From Sphingomonas daechungensis (GTDB lineage Bacteria; Pseudomonadota; Alphaproteobacteria; Sphingomonadales; Sphingomonadaceae), in the NCBI RefSeq assembly GCF_014489495.1, contig NZ_CP060780.1:2553001-2617000 (forward strand): a stretch of 64,000 bases of DNA, in the 5' to 3' direction. Every line of letters starts with the position of its first letter. Positions within the stretch are counted from its first letter, which is position 1. The notes below the pieces were generated by a model. The model was not told the DNA's origin and made no database searches. It worked only from the letters and a program-made list of their open reading frames with translations. Shown in pieces: positions 8,401 through 18,226 of the stretch. A program made the position numbers and the translations under genes.

Positions 8401-8604
8401 ATGTCGGTGGCGAAGACCTCCCCAGGCGAATTCATCAGGCAGGTACGCAGCGAAGCGTCGAAGGTCGTCTGGCCGACCTGGGCGGAGACTGTCCGCACCG
8501 CAATCATGGTTTTCATCATGACCGCCCTCCTTGCCATCTTCTTTTTCGCGACCGATTCGTTCTTCAGCGCGATCGTCAAATTCCTGCTTGGCCTGATCGG
8601 CTAG
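8401..8604 (+). CDS. secE: Preprotein translocase subunit SecE
   Basis: A 67-residue single-span subunit of the SecYEG protein export channel. It has the short alphaproteobacterial form: the conserved amphipathic segment EFIRQVRSEASKVVWPTWAET followed by one transmembrane helix, AIMVFIMTALLAIFFFATDSFF, and a short tail. VVWPTW is the family signature. GAGG precedes the ATG closely. nusG follows 25 bases downstream, the near-universal secE-nusG pair. Confidence 0.97.
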   Translation: MSVAKTSPGEFIRQVRSEASKVVWPTWAETVRTAIMVFIMTALLAIFFFATDSFFSAIVKFLLGLIG

Positions 8605-8629
8605 CGAGCAACGGGGAACTCAACACATC

Positions 8630-9168
8630 ATGTCCCGCTGGTACATCATCCACGCATACTCAGGCTTCGAGAACAAGGTGAAGGACGCGATCCTTTCCGA
8701 AGCTACGCGCCTTGGCCTCGAAACCCAGGTCGAAGCCGTCGAAGTCCCGACCGAGAAGGTCACCGAGATTCGCCGCGGCAAGAAGGTCACGTCGGACCGC
8801 AAGTTCTTCCCGGCTACGTTCTCGCCAAGCTGGCGATGAACGACCAGGTCTATCACCTTGTGAAGAACACACCGAAGGTCACCGGCTTCCTCGGGCCCGG
8901 CGGCAAGCCGCAGCCGATCACCGAAGCCGAGGCCGCGCGCATCCTTTCGACCAAGGAAGAGGCTGCGTCCGCCGCGCCGAAGCAGAAGGTCAATGTCGAC
9001 TATGAGATCGGTGATGCCGTGAAGGTGCTCGACGGTCCGTTCGCGAGCTTCAACGGTGTTGTCGAGGAACTCGACTTCGACCGCGGCCGCGTAAAGGTCT
9101 CTGTCTCGATCTTCGGTCGCGCGACCCCCGTCGAACTCGAATTCGAGCAGGTCGAACGGGTCAAGTAG
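8630..9168 (+). CDS. nusG: Transcription termination/antitermination factor NusG (frameshifted here)
   Basis: Essential elongation factor that binds RNA polymerase and couples it to Rho or the ribosome. Part one (8630 to about 8812) gives MSRWYIIHAYSGFENKVK and the NGN domain up to SDRKFFP; part two resumes in another frame with YVLAKLAMNDQVYHLVKNTP, GFLGPGGKPQPI and the C-terminal KOW motif IGDAVKVLDGPFASFNGVVEE. The break lies at CCGGC, 8809-8813, where one G is missing: CCG GGC TAC restores FFPGYVLAKL. Because nusG is essential this is almost certainly a sequence error. Repaired length is about 179 residues. Confidence 0.95.
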
Positions 9169-9180
9169 CCCACGAACGAA

Positions 9181-9225
9181 AGCGACCCGGCCGCCTTGGG
9201 GTGTGGCCGGATCGCTCCGTTTCTT
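9181..9225 (+). terminator. Rho-independent terminator after nusG
   Basis: A 12-base stem with one mismatch (9181-9192 pairs with 9205-9216; AGCGACCCGGCC against GGCCGGATCGCT) is followed by CCGTTTCTT. It ends the secE-nusG transcript, which implies that rplK has its own promoter in 9565-9779. Confidence 0.75.
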
Positions 9226-9366
9226 CAGCAGGGCTAGTCGCCGAAGGTCGAGGTCCGTGACGCAGGTCGCTCACCGCCCCCCGAACCTCTCGCCCGCACT
9301 ACGAAGGCGAAAAGCGCACTGGTACTTATCGTTCGATAAGTCGGACAGCCGACATTCCCGACGGCG

Positions 9367-9564
9367 TCACGCCTGAATGAAAGTGATGAGCGCGACGGCC
9401 ATGAAAGTCGCGCCGAGCACGGCCGTGAAGCCCGCGAGGACCGCCGCTCCTTGGCGCGTGTGCAGCCTCCCGCGCCTGCGGGCATACAAGCCGCCGCTCA
9501 GCATCAGGACTCCCAGGAACAAGGCCAGGAAACTGCCGATACTGACGAGGTCGATATATTCCAC
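9367..9564 (-). CDS. Small two-helix membrane protein
   Basis: A 65-residue protein, not recognised. It has a GTG start (V/MEYIDLVSIG) with GGAGGAG just upstream, which supports real translation. Two hydrophobic stretches, VSIGSFLALFLGVLMLSGGLY and AAVLAGFTAVLGATFMAVALITFI, flank a basic turn YARRRGRLHTRQG, giving a helical hairpin in the inner membrane. It lies antisense between nusG and rplK. Confidence 0.55.
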   Translation of the reverse strand: MEYIDLVSIGSFLALFLGVLMLSGGLYARRRGRLHTRQGAAVLAGFTAVLGATFMAVALITFIQA

Positions 9565-9779
9565 AAACTCCTCCGAGGTTTCTCAGGGGCTCAACTCCCT
9601 GCCGCCCGGTTGGATGCAGTGAATAACCTGCATTGAGACGGCGCGCTTTCGCCTTGCGTTGGATTTGCCTCTCTGCCTGCCTTCCGCTATGGGCCGCGGC
9701 TTCCGAGACATTATCGGAAAATGCTGCGGGAGTTCGCCTCGGCGTCCGCTTGGACCGCTAAACTTGAAATGAGAGTGAA

Positions 9780-10211
9780 ATGGCAAAGAAGATAACCGGC
9801 TATATCAAGCTGCAGGTGCCCGCGGGCATCGCAAACCCGTCGCCGCCGATCGGCCCGGCGCTGGGTCAGCGCGGCGTCAACATCATGGAATTCTGCAAGG
9901 CGTTCAACGCCGCCACGCAGGAGCTCGAGAAGGGCGCTCCGATCCCGACGGTCATCACTGTCTATGCGGATCGCAGCTTCTCCTTCGCGACGAAGACGCC
10001 TCCGGCGAGCTTCCTCCTGAAGAAGGCAGCGAACCTCAAGTCGGGCTCGAAGGAGCCGGGCAAGGTCAGCGCGGGCACCATCAAGCGCTCGAAGCTGGCG
10101 GAAATCGCCGAGGCCAAGATGAAGGACCTCAACGCCAACGACATCGAGGCGGCAACGAAGATCATCGAAGGCTCCGCTCGCGCGATGGGCCTCCAGGTTG
10201 TGGAGGGCTAA
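9780..10211 (+). CDS. rplK: 50S ribosomal protein L11
   Basis: A 143-residue large-subunit protein at the GTPase-associated centre. The N-terminal domain shows the family signature [33 protein letters not shown] (prolines used in factor gating); the C-terminal RNA-binding domain has [13 protein letters not shown] and the [22 protein letters not shown] segment. Full length and intact. rplA begins three bases after its stop, so the two form a tightly coupled pair. Confidence 0.98.
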   Translation: MAKKITGYIKLQVPAGIANPSPPIGPALGQRGVNIMEFCKAFNAATQELEKGAPIPTVITVYADRSFSFATKTPPASFLLKKAANLKSGSKEPGKVSAGTIKRSKLAEIAEAKMKDLNANDIEAATKIIEGSARAMGLQVVEG

Positions 10212-10214
10212 GCC

Positions 10215-10913
10215 ATGACGAAGCAGACGAAGAAGCAAAAGGCCCAGGCTGGCGCAGTCGATCGTGAGAAGTTCTACGCGGTGGACGAAGCGCTTTCACT
10301 CGTGAAGCAGAACGCGACCTCGAAGTTCGACGAGACCGTTGAAGTTGCGCTCAACCTCGGTGTCGATCCGCGCCACGCCGACCAGATGGTTCGCGGCGTC
10401 GTCAACCTGCCGAAGGGCACCGGCAAGACTGTCCGCGTCGCCGTGTTCGCCAAGGGCGCGAAGGCAGACGAGGCCACCGCAGCCGGCGCCGACAAGGTCG
10501 GCGCGGAAGACCTCATGGAAGAGATGCAGAGCGGCAAGCTCGATTATGACCGCGTCATCGCGACGCCGGACATGATGGGCGTCGTTGGCCGTCTCGGTAA
10601 GGTGCTGGGTCCCAAGGGCCTGATGCCGAACCCGAAGCTCGGCACCGTCACCATGGACGTCACTAAGGCCGTCACCGACGCCAAGTCGGGCCAGGTCGAG
10701 TTCCGCGTCGAGAAGGCTGGCATCATCCACGCCGGCATCGGCAAGGCGAGCTTTGCTCAAGAAGACCTGAAGGCGAACTTCGACGCGTTCCTCGACGCGA
10801 TCGTCAAGGCCAAGCCGTCGGGAGCCAAGGGCAAGTTCGTGAAGAAGATTGCGATCAGCTCGACCATGGGTCCGGGCGTCAAGATCGACAGCACGGAGAT
10901 CGCGGGCGCCTAA
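10215..10913 (+). CDS. rplA: 50S ribosomal protein L1
   Basis: A 232-residue L1-stalk protein, which in many bacteria also represses translation of its own rplK-rplA mRNA. Signature segments are [63 protein letters not shown] and [18 protein letters not shown]. Intact. The usual next genes, rplJ and rplL, are not here but about 20 kb further on; a terminator follows at once. Confidence 0.98.
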   Translation: MTKQTKKQKAQAGAVDREKFYAVDEALSLVKQNATSKFDETVEVALNLGVDPRHADQMVRGVVNLPKGTGKTVRVAVFAKGAKADEATAAGADKVGAEDLMEEMQSGKLDYDRVIATPDMMGVVGRLGKVLGPKGLMPNPKLGTVTMDVTKAVTDAKSGQVEFRVEKAGIIHAGIGKASFAQEDLKANFDAFLDAIVKAKPSGAKGKFVKKIAISSTMGPGVKIDSTEIAGA

Positions 10914-10938
10914 CGGCTTCCACGGTTGAAGAAAGTAC

Positions 10939-10974
10939 GGCCGGGCTCCCCTTGGGGCTCGGCCTTTTCTTTGT
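10939..10974 (+). terminator. Terminator after rplA
   Basis: The stem GGCCGGGCTCC (10939-10949) pairs with GGGGCTCGGCC (10954-10964) across a four-base loop and is followed by TTTTCTTTG. It marks the end of the rplKA transcript and abuts the stop of the convergent prepilin peptidase gene. Confidence 0.8.
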
Positions 10975-11462
10975 CAGATTCGCTGGAATCCCATCGCGAT
11001 CAGCCCGCCGGCAGCAATCGCGACACCGTAGGGAATGCCTCCGCCCGGTCGGAGGAGGATGATCCGCTTGCGCGCGTCGTCACTCCAGTTGAACGAGCGC
11101 ACCGCCAACACCAGCAGCGCCAGGACACCGCCGGCCAAGGCCACCGCGACCATCATCCACAATGCGCCCTTGAGATCGAACCAGAGACCGAGCGCGGCGA
11201 GCAGCTTGACGTCTCCTCCACCCAGCTTCCCGGCCGCAAACATCGGAGTGCCCAGAAGGAGCAGGACGATGAATACCGCACCGTTTTGCCAAAGCGAGAG
11301 CTGTGGCCCGGTCAGAAAGGCCGCGAGAACCGCTCCGGCCAGGACGAGCAACACCACGATGTTCGCAATGCGCAGCCTCACGGCATCCTCGACGGCAGCA
11401 GCAAGAAGCAGGACGGTGAGGACGATCGCCAGCCACTGCGGCGACAATGCAGCGAGGTTCAC
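10974..11462 (-). CDS. cpaA: Prepilin peptidase, CpaA/TadV type
   Basis: Inner-membrane A24 aspartic peptidase that trims Flp prepilin and pseudopilins. The 162-residue product has about five or six transmembrane segments. The catalytic aspartates are D26 in AVEDAVRLRIAN and D84 in KLGGGDVKLLAA, the GxGD-type motif of the family. It starts at GTG 11462, overlapping the upstream TPR gene's TGA by four bases (GTGA), so translation is coupled. It is the last gene of the long minus-strand tad/cpa locus. Confidence 0.92.
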   Translation of the reverse strand: MNLAALSPQWLAIVLTVLLLAAAVEDAVRLRIANIVVLLVLAGAVLAAFLTGPQLSLWQNGAVFIVLLLLGTPMFAAGKLGGGDVKLLAALGLWFDLKGALWMMVAVALAGGVLALLVLAVRSFNWSDDARKRIILLRPGGGIPYGVAIAAGGLIAMGFQRI

Positions 11463-12273
11463 TTTTTCGGCACCGCCATGGCAAGGTTGTTGGCCGCGCG
11501 CGCATAATATTGCGTCCGCACCTCGATCGCCTGGGTGAAGGCCGCGACGGCTTTCTTGTTGTTCCCCTGGAGCCTCGCAACGACGCCGGCGTCATTCAGA
11601 CGCGCGGCCCAATCGACCTCGCTCTCCCTGCCCGTCGCTGAGGCAGGTCCTCGCTGACGGCAGCACGCGCAAGCTCCAGGTTGGCCGCGATGCGCGGATT
11701 CTTCGGATCCAGCGTCGAGGCCCGCTCCAGCTTGCCGAACGCTTCATTCCAATTTCCCGAGCCAGCAAAGACCAGCCGTAATTGTTCAGCACTTCCGCTC
11801 GGTCAGGCGCGAGCGCCGTAGCGCGAGAGTAGGATTCGTCGGCGACGGCCCAATCGCCGCGGTAGTCCGCCGCAACCCCCCGCGCGTTCCAGGCCCGCCA
11901 CGTCGCAGTCGGGAAGCTCGTCGCCCGATCCAGCAGCTTCGCTCCCTGGGCGACGTCCCCGCCTTCATGGCCGCGATCCCCGCATGCTCATACATCACGC
12001 CGTCGGACGGGTTCGACGCCAGCAGCGGGAGGTAGCGCGGCAGCGCACCCTGATAGTCACCCGACGCATAGGCCAGCTCGGCGAGAAGGCGGTCGATCTC
12101 CGGCCCGGTTACGCCCGCCTTGACCGCATTGGCGATCATCAGGCGTGCTTGTTCGAGGCGGCCCGCCTGGATCGCGAACGCGGCTTCGCTGAGCGATGGC
12201 ACCGGGGCTGAACCGCTGGTGCCGGTACGGGCTTTGCAGCCGCGAGAGCGGCCGAAAGCAGCAGTGCAATCAT
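11459..12273 (-). CDS. TPR protein of the tad locus (several frameshifts)
   Basis: TPR-repeat protein encoded in pieces. It starts MIALLLSAALAAAKP (signal peptide, ATG 12273, overlapping the upstream stop as ATGA), then SLSEAAFAIQAGRLEQARLMIANAV, ASGDYQGALPRYLPLLASNP, VLNNYGWSLLAR and finally NNKKAVAAFTQAIEVRTQYYARAANN-LAMAVPKK. At least four single-base losses break it: GGGG 12204-12207, CCCC 11957-11960, one near 11757 and one near 11640. Repaired, it is about 270 residues with three or more TPR units. It resembles TadD, the pilotin-like TPR lipoprotein of tad systems, but no lipobox is seen. Confidence 0.8.
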
Positions 12274-13656
12274 GCGCTGGCCCGACGAAGCGCCGGCCGT
12301 CGTGCGGCATCGCTGCCGAGGAGAATGACGATATGCGCTCCCGATGCTCGCGGAGCCATCGGGAATCCAAACTGCGTCGAAAGCCGCTGCGCCACGACGC
12401 GCTTGTCCGCCGGATACAGGATGACGCTACGCGAACGCGTAGCGAGTGCGTTGCCGATGCTGAGACCACGCCACCCCGAGCGTTCAGCCACATGCGGGTC
12501 CTCGCCGCCAGCCGATCGACCCGCGCGGCATTGAGAAGGCGAACCTTCACGGGGATCGCATTGGCGCTGGCCTCTCGGAGCGGAACGAACCGAACCGTCG
12601 TGCTCCTGGAGGACAATGCGACCGTGGTCGGCTGCCACACGGGCTTCGGAACCGTCACCAGCGCAATCTCGCCCATCGAAATCCGTTCGAGATGCGGACC
12701 CCGCTCCTCCGCGAACGACAGCCGCTGCGGCGTTTCGTCGAAGGGTCTGGCGAGATAGGGAGTCATCAAGTCGCCCGCGACCTCGACGCGCATCGGCTGC
12801 GGCGGGGCTGCGCTGTCGGCTAGCTGCACGGGAGCGGCACCGAACGCTCGCTTGGCAACCGGCACGGTCGCCGGCTGAATCGGCCGGACCGCAGGAAGCT
12901 TGATCGAAACCGATTGGGGCGAGCTCGCTGTCTGCATGACGGGTGCATTTTGCGGGGCCGGCGTTGCCACGCGCTCCACCACGGCCATTTCGACACGTCC
13001 CGTTTGCCCGGGCGCAACGTTCAGCGTGACGGGCGCGGGAGCCGGAACAGCCAGATAGACCGGTGCCTCGGCGAACGTGCGCGCGGGCAGTTGAACCTCG
13101 GCAACCGCGACATCCGCCGCCGGGGCGGGGCGATTGGGCGAAGCGATACGCTCGGCTGGCGCCGGCGCTGTGACTGGCGCAGGCACGACCTCGACCTCGG
13201 CGACATACTCTGCCGAATCCAGGGCCTGGCTGGCCGCCATTCGCGCAGCAATCTCCTCGCGCACTGCAATCGCTTCATCCGTACGACCCTGAAGCTGCAG
13301 CGAGCTCACAAGGGCCGCGAGGATCTGCGTATCGCCCGGAGCGAGCGCGAGCGCCGCTTCGTAATTCCGGCGCGACAGGTCGTACCGCCCCATCTGGTCG
13401 TAGCATTGCGCCATTCCGACCAATGCGTCCGTGCTGTTGGGATCGTCGCGCGCCGCCATGCGATAAGCGCTGAGCGCCAAAGCCACGTTGCCGAGCGCGA
13501 ACTGGCCGCGGGCCTCCGCGATCCTCGCCGGAACCGGCTGCTTGCCCTCGGCAATCGGGGTAGGCGTCGAGCGAATGGATAGCTTCCCGTCCTCTCCGCA
13601 GCCGCCGACCATCGTCACGATGGTGACCGAAACAAGGAATTTAGCCCCCGCTTCAT
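12270..13656 (-). CDS. TPR lipoprotein with LytR C-terminal domain (frameshifted)
   Basis: TadD-like lipoprotein. The ATG at 13656 follows a GGAGG site; adding one G to the run at 13645-13649 gives MKRGAKFLVSVTIVTMVGGCGED, a lipoprotein signal. Two or more TPRs follow (GNVALALSAYRMAARDDPNS; GRYDLSRRNYEAALALAPGD), then a long Pro/Ala/Val-rich linker, then LNAARVDRLAARTRMWLN. A second loss in CCCC 12474-12477 breaks the last domain; repaired it reads WRGLSIGNALATRSRSVILYP...AQRLSTQFGF, a LytR_C fold. Repaired length is about 460 residues. It lies two bases behind tadC. Confidence 0.78.
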
Positions 13657-13657
13657 A

Positions 13658-14628
13658 TCAACCTCCCCCTAGATTCGGGACGACGCTACGAATGACCCGG
13701 ATTGCGGCCGGAAGCATCAGCACCCCGATCATGACGGGAAGCATGCATCCGACCAATGGAACCGAAAGCAAAACCGGCAGCCTGTGCGCTTTTTCCTCAG
13801 CGCGCATTCGGCGGCGTTCACGCATTTCAGCGGCATAGACGCGCAGCGTCTGGGCAATCGACGAACCCAGCTTCGATGACTGGATGAGCAGGGTTGCGAA
13901 AGCGCGAATTTCTTCAGCGCCCGCACGGTCGGCCATACGCCGCAAGGCGTCCTCATGGCTCCGCCCGCGCGAAGCTCGAGCACCACGGCGCCGAATTGCT
14001 CGGCCAGGCGCGGATGCGAATTGGTCATTTCCATGCCGACGCGAGCGAAAGCGGAGTCCATGCCGAGGCCTGCCTCGACGCAGACCAGCATCAGGTCCAG
14101 CGCGTCCGGGAAGCCGTTGATGATTTCCTGTTGCCTGCGGTCCGCCCGAGCCGCGAGGAACACAGCCGGGATGTAAAGGCCGGCCAGCGCGGCAATCACG
14201 ACGACCGCATAGAGCTTCAGAATGCTCGGCGTTGAGTTCGTTGCCCACAGCAGAGCGAAGATCAGCAGCGGCAGTCCGATGACGAGCACGAGGCGAATGA
14301 GGGTGTAGAGACGCGGAGCGTAAGGCGCGGTGAAGCCCGCAGCGACCAGCTTCTTGCGAACGGAGTCATCGCGGGTGTCGACCAGCGACAGGCCCGCGCC
14401 TTCAATCCCATTGACCAGCTTCAGCCAGGCATTTTCCGTATCCTGGCTGCGAAGCGAAGCTCCGACCACTGGATGATCCGAGAAATCCCCATCGACCAGC
14501 CGGCGACGCGACATCTGCCGCGCCGTGAAGGCACCGGTGGCGAAATAGGCTCCGGCCGCGACGAGCGCGAACAGGCCAAGCAGGACGCCGAGGCGGATGA
14601 TCGGATAATCGGTAAACAACTGGGTCAT
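13658..14628 (-). CDS. tadC: Tad pilus platform protein TadC (frameshifted)
   Basis: Polytopic inner-membrane type II secretion F-domain protein that with TadB forms the platform for pilus assembly. The main frame gives MTQLFTDYPIIRLGVLLGLFAL, two membrane helices near residues 110-160 and the F-domain signature FPDALDLMLVCVEAGLGMDSAFARVG. At ELRAG the frame changes (one base lost at about 13963-13968) and continues RSHEDALRRMADR, FATLLIQSSKLGSSIAQTLR and a final hydrophobic hairpin ending NLGGG. Repaired length is about 323 residues. tadB lies four bases upstream. Confidence 0.92.
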
Positions 14629-14632
14629 CGCA

Positions 14633-15634
14633 TCACACCTTCAGGTCGACCAGCTTGCGGATGCTGACGAAGCCGATGACGTACATCATGATCAGCCCGA
14701 TGAAGCCCGGCATGAACATCGGGTCGTCGGCGACGTCGAGGTAGAATCCGGGGTTCATGATGAACAGCATCGCAAACGCGAACAGCGGCAGGACGGTCAG
14801 CATGATCGCCGTCATCCGCCCTTCGCTCGAAAGCGCGCGGACCTTGAGATACATCGAATGCCGCTCGCGGATCACGGTCGACAGATTGTCGAGGATCTCG
14901 GCGAGATTACCGCCGGTTTCGCTCTGTACCGAGAGCGAGACGACGAACATGCGCATGTCTTCGAGATCCCAGCGGTCGGCCATTGCCTGCAGCGCGTCGC
15001 GCAGCTCGGCGCCGTAGGTCACCTCGTCGACGACGACCCCGAATTGGCTTCCGATCGGATCCGGCATCTCCACGGTCAGCAGGTCGAGAGCTGCCGCAAT
15101 CGGGTGCCCTGCGCGAAGGCCGCGGACAAAGACGTCGAGCGCAGTTGGGAACTGCTCCTGCATCTTCTTGCGCGTCCGGTTGGCGCGGAAATTCAGGTAC
15201 ATGATCGGCAGGAATGCGCCCACGACGCCCGCGAACGTCGCGATCATCAGAAACCGGCCCATTGCGAACGGCACCTGAAGCAAGGCCATCAGCAGCACGA
15301 TCAGGAAGAAGATCGCCACCGGGGCGAGCAGGATCATCAGGATCAGGCGCCCGGTCGGAACGGTCACCTGCGCAGCGACGAGCATGCGCTCGAACTTTTG
15401 CCCGATATGCTGGAACATCACCGGCAGGTGAGCCGAAAAATTACTCTGCTTCCGCCGCAGCAGGCTCATCGTCTGTTCGCGGTCGCGGCCTTCGCCGATC
15501 ATCCGCAGGCGCAGGTTGATGGCTTTCCCTTCGGCCCGATTGCTGGCCATCCAGCCGACCATGACTTCAACGAGCAGCAGGACCGCACCGAAGGTGCAGC
15601 CAAGGATCAGTGCTTTGAGCCAGGCGTCGTTCAT
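14633..15634 (-). CDS. tadB: Tad pilus platform protein TadB
   Basis: A 333-residue F-domain inner-membrane protein, partner of TadC and of the CpaF/TadA ATPase. It has an N-terminal helix LILGCTFGAVLLLVEVMVG, two central helices (LMILLAPVAIFFLIVLLMALL; GVVGAFLPIMYL), the cytoplasmic F domain QFPTALDVFVRGLRAGHPIAAAL with SETGGNLAEILDNLSTVIRER, and a C-terminal pair of helices. Intact. The start overlaps the end of the ATPase gene by four bases. Confidence 0.94.
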   Translation of the reverse strand: MNDAWLKALILGCTFGAVLLLVEVMVGWMASNRAEGKAINLRLRMIGEGRDREQTMSLLRRKQSNFSAHLPVMFQHIGQKFERMLVAAQVTVPTGRLILMILLAPVAIFFLIVLLMALLQVPFAMGRFLMIATFAGVVGAFLPIMYLNFRANRTRKKMQEQFPTALDVFVRGLRAGHPIAAALDLLTVEMPDPIGSQFGVVVDEVTYGAELRDALQAMADRWDLEDMRMFVVSLSVQSETGGNLAEILDNLSTVIRERHSMYLKVRALSSEGRMTAIMLTVLPLFAFAMLFIMNPGFYLDVADDPMFMPGFIGLIMMYVIGFVSIRKLVDLKV

Positions 15635-17010
15635 CCCTCGAGCTTCGCGTCAGGTCGGAAGAGATCGGCGGACAATGTGACGCCGTGCGCCATCACCTGC
15701 TCGATGAACTTGGGCCGGATGCCGGTCGCTTCGAACTTGCCGAGAACCTGTCCGTCAGAAGCGATGCCAGTCTGACGGAAGCGGAAGATCTCCTGCATCG
15801 TCACGACTTCGCCTTCCATACCGGTCAGCTCCGACAGGCTGAGCAACTTGCGGCGGCCGTCGGACAGGCGCCCGATCTGGATCACGACGTTGAGAGCGGA
15901 CGAAATCTGCGCTCTCGCCGAGCGAGCCGGAATGTCGATACCGCTCATGCCGATCATCTGCTCGACGCGCGACAGAGCGTCACGAGCAGTATTGGCGTGG
16001 ACGGTCGTCATCGACCCATCGTGGCCCGTGTTCATGGCCTGAAGCATGTCGAAGGCCTCACCGGCGCGAACCTCGCCGACGATGATGCGATCGGGACGCA
16101 TACGCAGCGAGTTCTTGACGAGTTCACGCTGAGTAATCTCGCCCTTGCCTTCGATGTTCGGCGGACGGGTTTCCAGCCGAACGACATGTTCCTGCTGAAG
16201 CTGGAGTTCGGCCGAGTCTTCGATCGTGACGATGCGCTCGCGATTGTCGATGTAGGCCGACATTGCATTCAGCATCGTCGTCTTGCCCGAACCGGTACCG
16301 CCCGAGATGAGGACGTTACGGCGCGACTTCACGACGGCCTTCAGCACTTCGGCGACCTGCGCGGGAACGCTGCCGATCTCGATCAGGCGATCCATGCTGA
16401 TCGGCACGCGCGCGAATTTACGAATAGACATGGACGCGCCGTCGATCGCCAGTGGCGGGACAATCGCGTTGACGCGGCTTCCGTCCGCAAGGCGGGCATC
16501 CACCATCGGCGCAGACTCGTCGATACGCCGGCCTACCGCCGAAACGATCTTCTGGATGATGCGGAACAGGTGCCGCTCGTCCTTGAACCGCACGTTGGTA
16601 TGCTCGAGGACGCCATACTTCTCGACGAACACCTGGTTGTAGCCGTTGATGAGAATGTCGGTAATCGTCGGGTCCTTGAGCAATGGCTCGATTGGGCCCA
16701 GGCCCAGCAACTCATCCAGGACATCGCCGACGAGTGCCTTGCGCTCGGCATTGTTGAGCGCCTGGTTCTGCTTCGACAGCTCTTCGTAGACGATATCGCC
16801 GACTTCGGCCTCGATCTGCTGGCGCGACATCTTGTCGAGCGCCTGCAGGTTGATGACGTCCAGCAACCGCTGGTGAAGCTCGACCTTCAGGTCGGTGTGC
16901 GTATCGCGATTGGCGAATGCGCCGGCGTCACCGACGGTTACGATTCGGAGGTCTTCCGCCGATCTCGGGCTTCGATTTCCTCTGAGCCTGCCTTTTTGCG
17001 AACTTGCCAC
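15631..17010 (-). CDS. cpaF: Tad pilus assembly ATPase CpaF/TadA
   Basis: Cytoplasmic secretion ATPase powering Flp pilus assembly. Walker A is ISGGTGSGKTTMLNA; the Walker B region RPDRIIVGEVRAGEAFDML and the His-box-like TTVHANT follow; the N-terminal domain has LLGLGPIEPLLKDPTITDILINGYNQVFVE. The annotated frame opens at GTG 17010. An ATG at 17012 in the next frame reads MWQVRKKAGSEEIEARD with GGGAG upstream, so the true start is probably 17012 with one base lost near 16955. Length is about 460. cpaE ends four bases before it once that gene is repaired. Confidence 0.94.
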   Translation of the reverse strand: MASSQKGRLRGNRSPRSAEDLRIVTVGDAGAFANRDTHTDLKVELHQRLLDVINLQALDKMSRQQIEAEVGDIVYEELSKQNQALNNAERKALVGDVLDELLGLGPIEPLLKDPTITDILINGYNQVFVEKYGVLEHTNVRFKDERHLFRIIQKIVSAVGRRIDESAPMVDARLADGSRVNAIVPPLAIDGASMSIRKFARVPISMDRLIEIGSVPAQVAEVLKAVVKSRRNVLISGGTGSGKTTMLNAMSAYIDNRERIVTIEDSAELQLQQEHVVRLETRPPNIEGKGEITQRELVKNSLRMRPDRIIVGEVRAGEAFDMLQAMNTGHDGSMTTVHANTARDALSRVEQMIGMSGIDIPARSARAQISSALNVVIQIGRLSDGRRKLLSLSELTGMEGEVVTMQEIFRFRQTGIASDGQVLGKFEATGIRPKFIEQVMAHGVTLSADLFRPDAKLEG

Positions 17011-17015
17011 ATGTC

Positions 17016-18223
17016 TTAGCGCTCCCGCCCGAAGGCTGCTGCAAGGCCCGCTTCTAACATGTCGATGTCCTTGCCGACCGCGCTCTTGCGCTTGATGTCC
17101 GAGATCGGGACGCCCTCTCGATGGCTGGGACCATCACGCCCGGGTCGTTGGTGATCGTGTAGGAAACGTCACGGCCGAGCGCCTTTTGCACGTCGGCAGG
17201 CTTCACGCTCCTCAATAGCCCCTTCTCGAAGCGATTGACGATTACCCGCAGGTCGACGGACGCCAGGTCCTGCTCACGCAGCAGGTCTAGCTGGCGGCGC
17301 GCACGGTGGAGGCCGCTGACGCTGAGCTCGGTGACCAGCAGCACCATGTCGGCCTGGGCCAGAAGCGAGAGCGACCAGTTGGTCCAGCTCGCCGGAAGGT
17401 CGACGAAAACCGTCCCGAACTCGCGTTTTGCGATCTCGATGATTTCGATCAGCTGATCGCTGTTCACGGCGTCGAGCGGCATCAAAGACGTGGGCGCCGC
17501 GATAACCTTGAGACCGCTGGGATGCGTCGTCGTCGTTGCGCGAAGAAGCTCGCCGTCGATCCGCCCGCCTGCTTCGATCAGGTCGAGGAAAGTCAGCTGC
17601 GGACGCAGGCCGAGCTGAAACGCAGCGTTGCCGAACTGGAGATCCAGGTCGAGCAGGCAGACGTCGCGATGAAATCGCTCTTCGTTTTCCGCAGCGCGGA
17701 TGGCGAGTTGGCTCAGAAGCGAAGTTGCCCCGATACCGCCGACGCTCTTGGTGATGCAGACGACCTTGCCGTTGGCGGGCTGCAGCGCCGAGGCGCTCCG
17801 CTTCAGCTGGTCGCGGATCGGCGAGAGCGAGGTTTCGAGGTCGTCGACGTCCAGCGGCAGCGGCACGACGTCGTGTGCGCCGGCGCGGACGAGCTGGCGG
17901 ACAAGCGCCAGCGGAGGCTCGTATGCCGCGGCGATCAGCGGCGTCCTCGTCGAGGCGGCCAGCTTTTCGAAGCGCCTCATCGAAGCCGGATCGCCCGGAT
18001 CGACCTGGATTACCGCAGCAGCGCTGCCGGCGAGGTCCTCGGCGTCGATCGGATCTCCGACCTCGCCGACGTTGAGGCTCAGCGGAAAGCCGGCGGCGCT
18101 CGCGCCGACCAGCGCCGCGGCATCGCCGTCGGCACCGCTCAGGTACAACTGCACGGCAGCTTCCCGCTTATGGGCCTTCCAGGTCGAGGCCGTCTCGTTA
18201 GGGTTGATCACGCTCACCTGCAC
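17016..18223 (-). CDS. cpaE: Pilus localisation ATPase CpaE/TadZ (C terminus frameshifted)
   Basis: ParA/MinD-like protein that places the Tad machine at the pole. The N-terminal receiver-like domain (about 20-125) is followed by a deviant Walker motif KSVGGIGATSLLSQLA, the LLDLDLQFGNAAFQLGL segment, FVDLPASWTNWSL and VTELSVSGLHRARRQLDLL. After MVPAIER the frame shifts: CCC at 17113-17115 lacks one base; adding it gives GVPISDIKRKSAVGKDID-MLEAGLAAAFGRER and a stop at 17016, matching family C termini. The uncorrected frame stops at 17054. The start is a GTG at 18223. Confidence 0.92.
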
Positions 18224-18226
18224 ACC

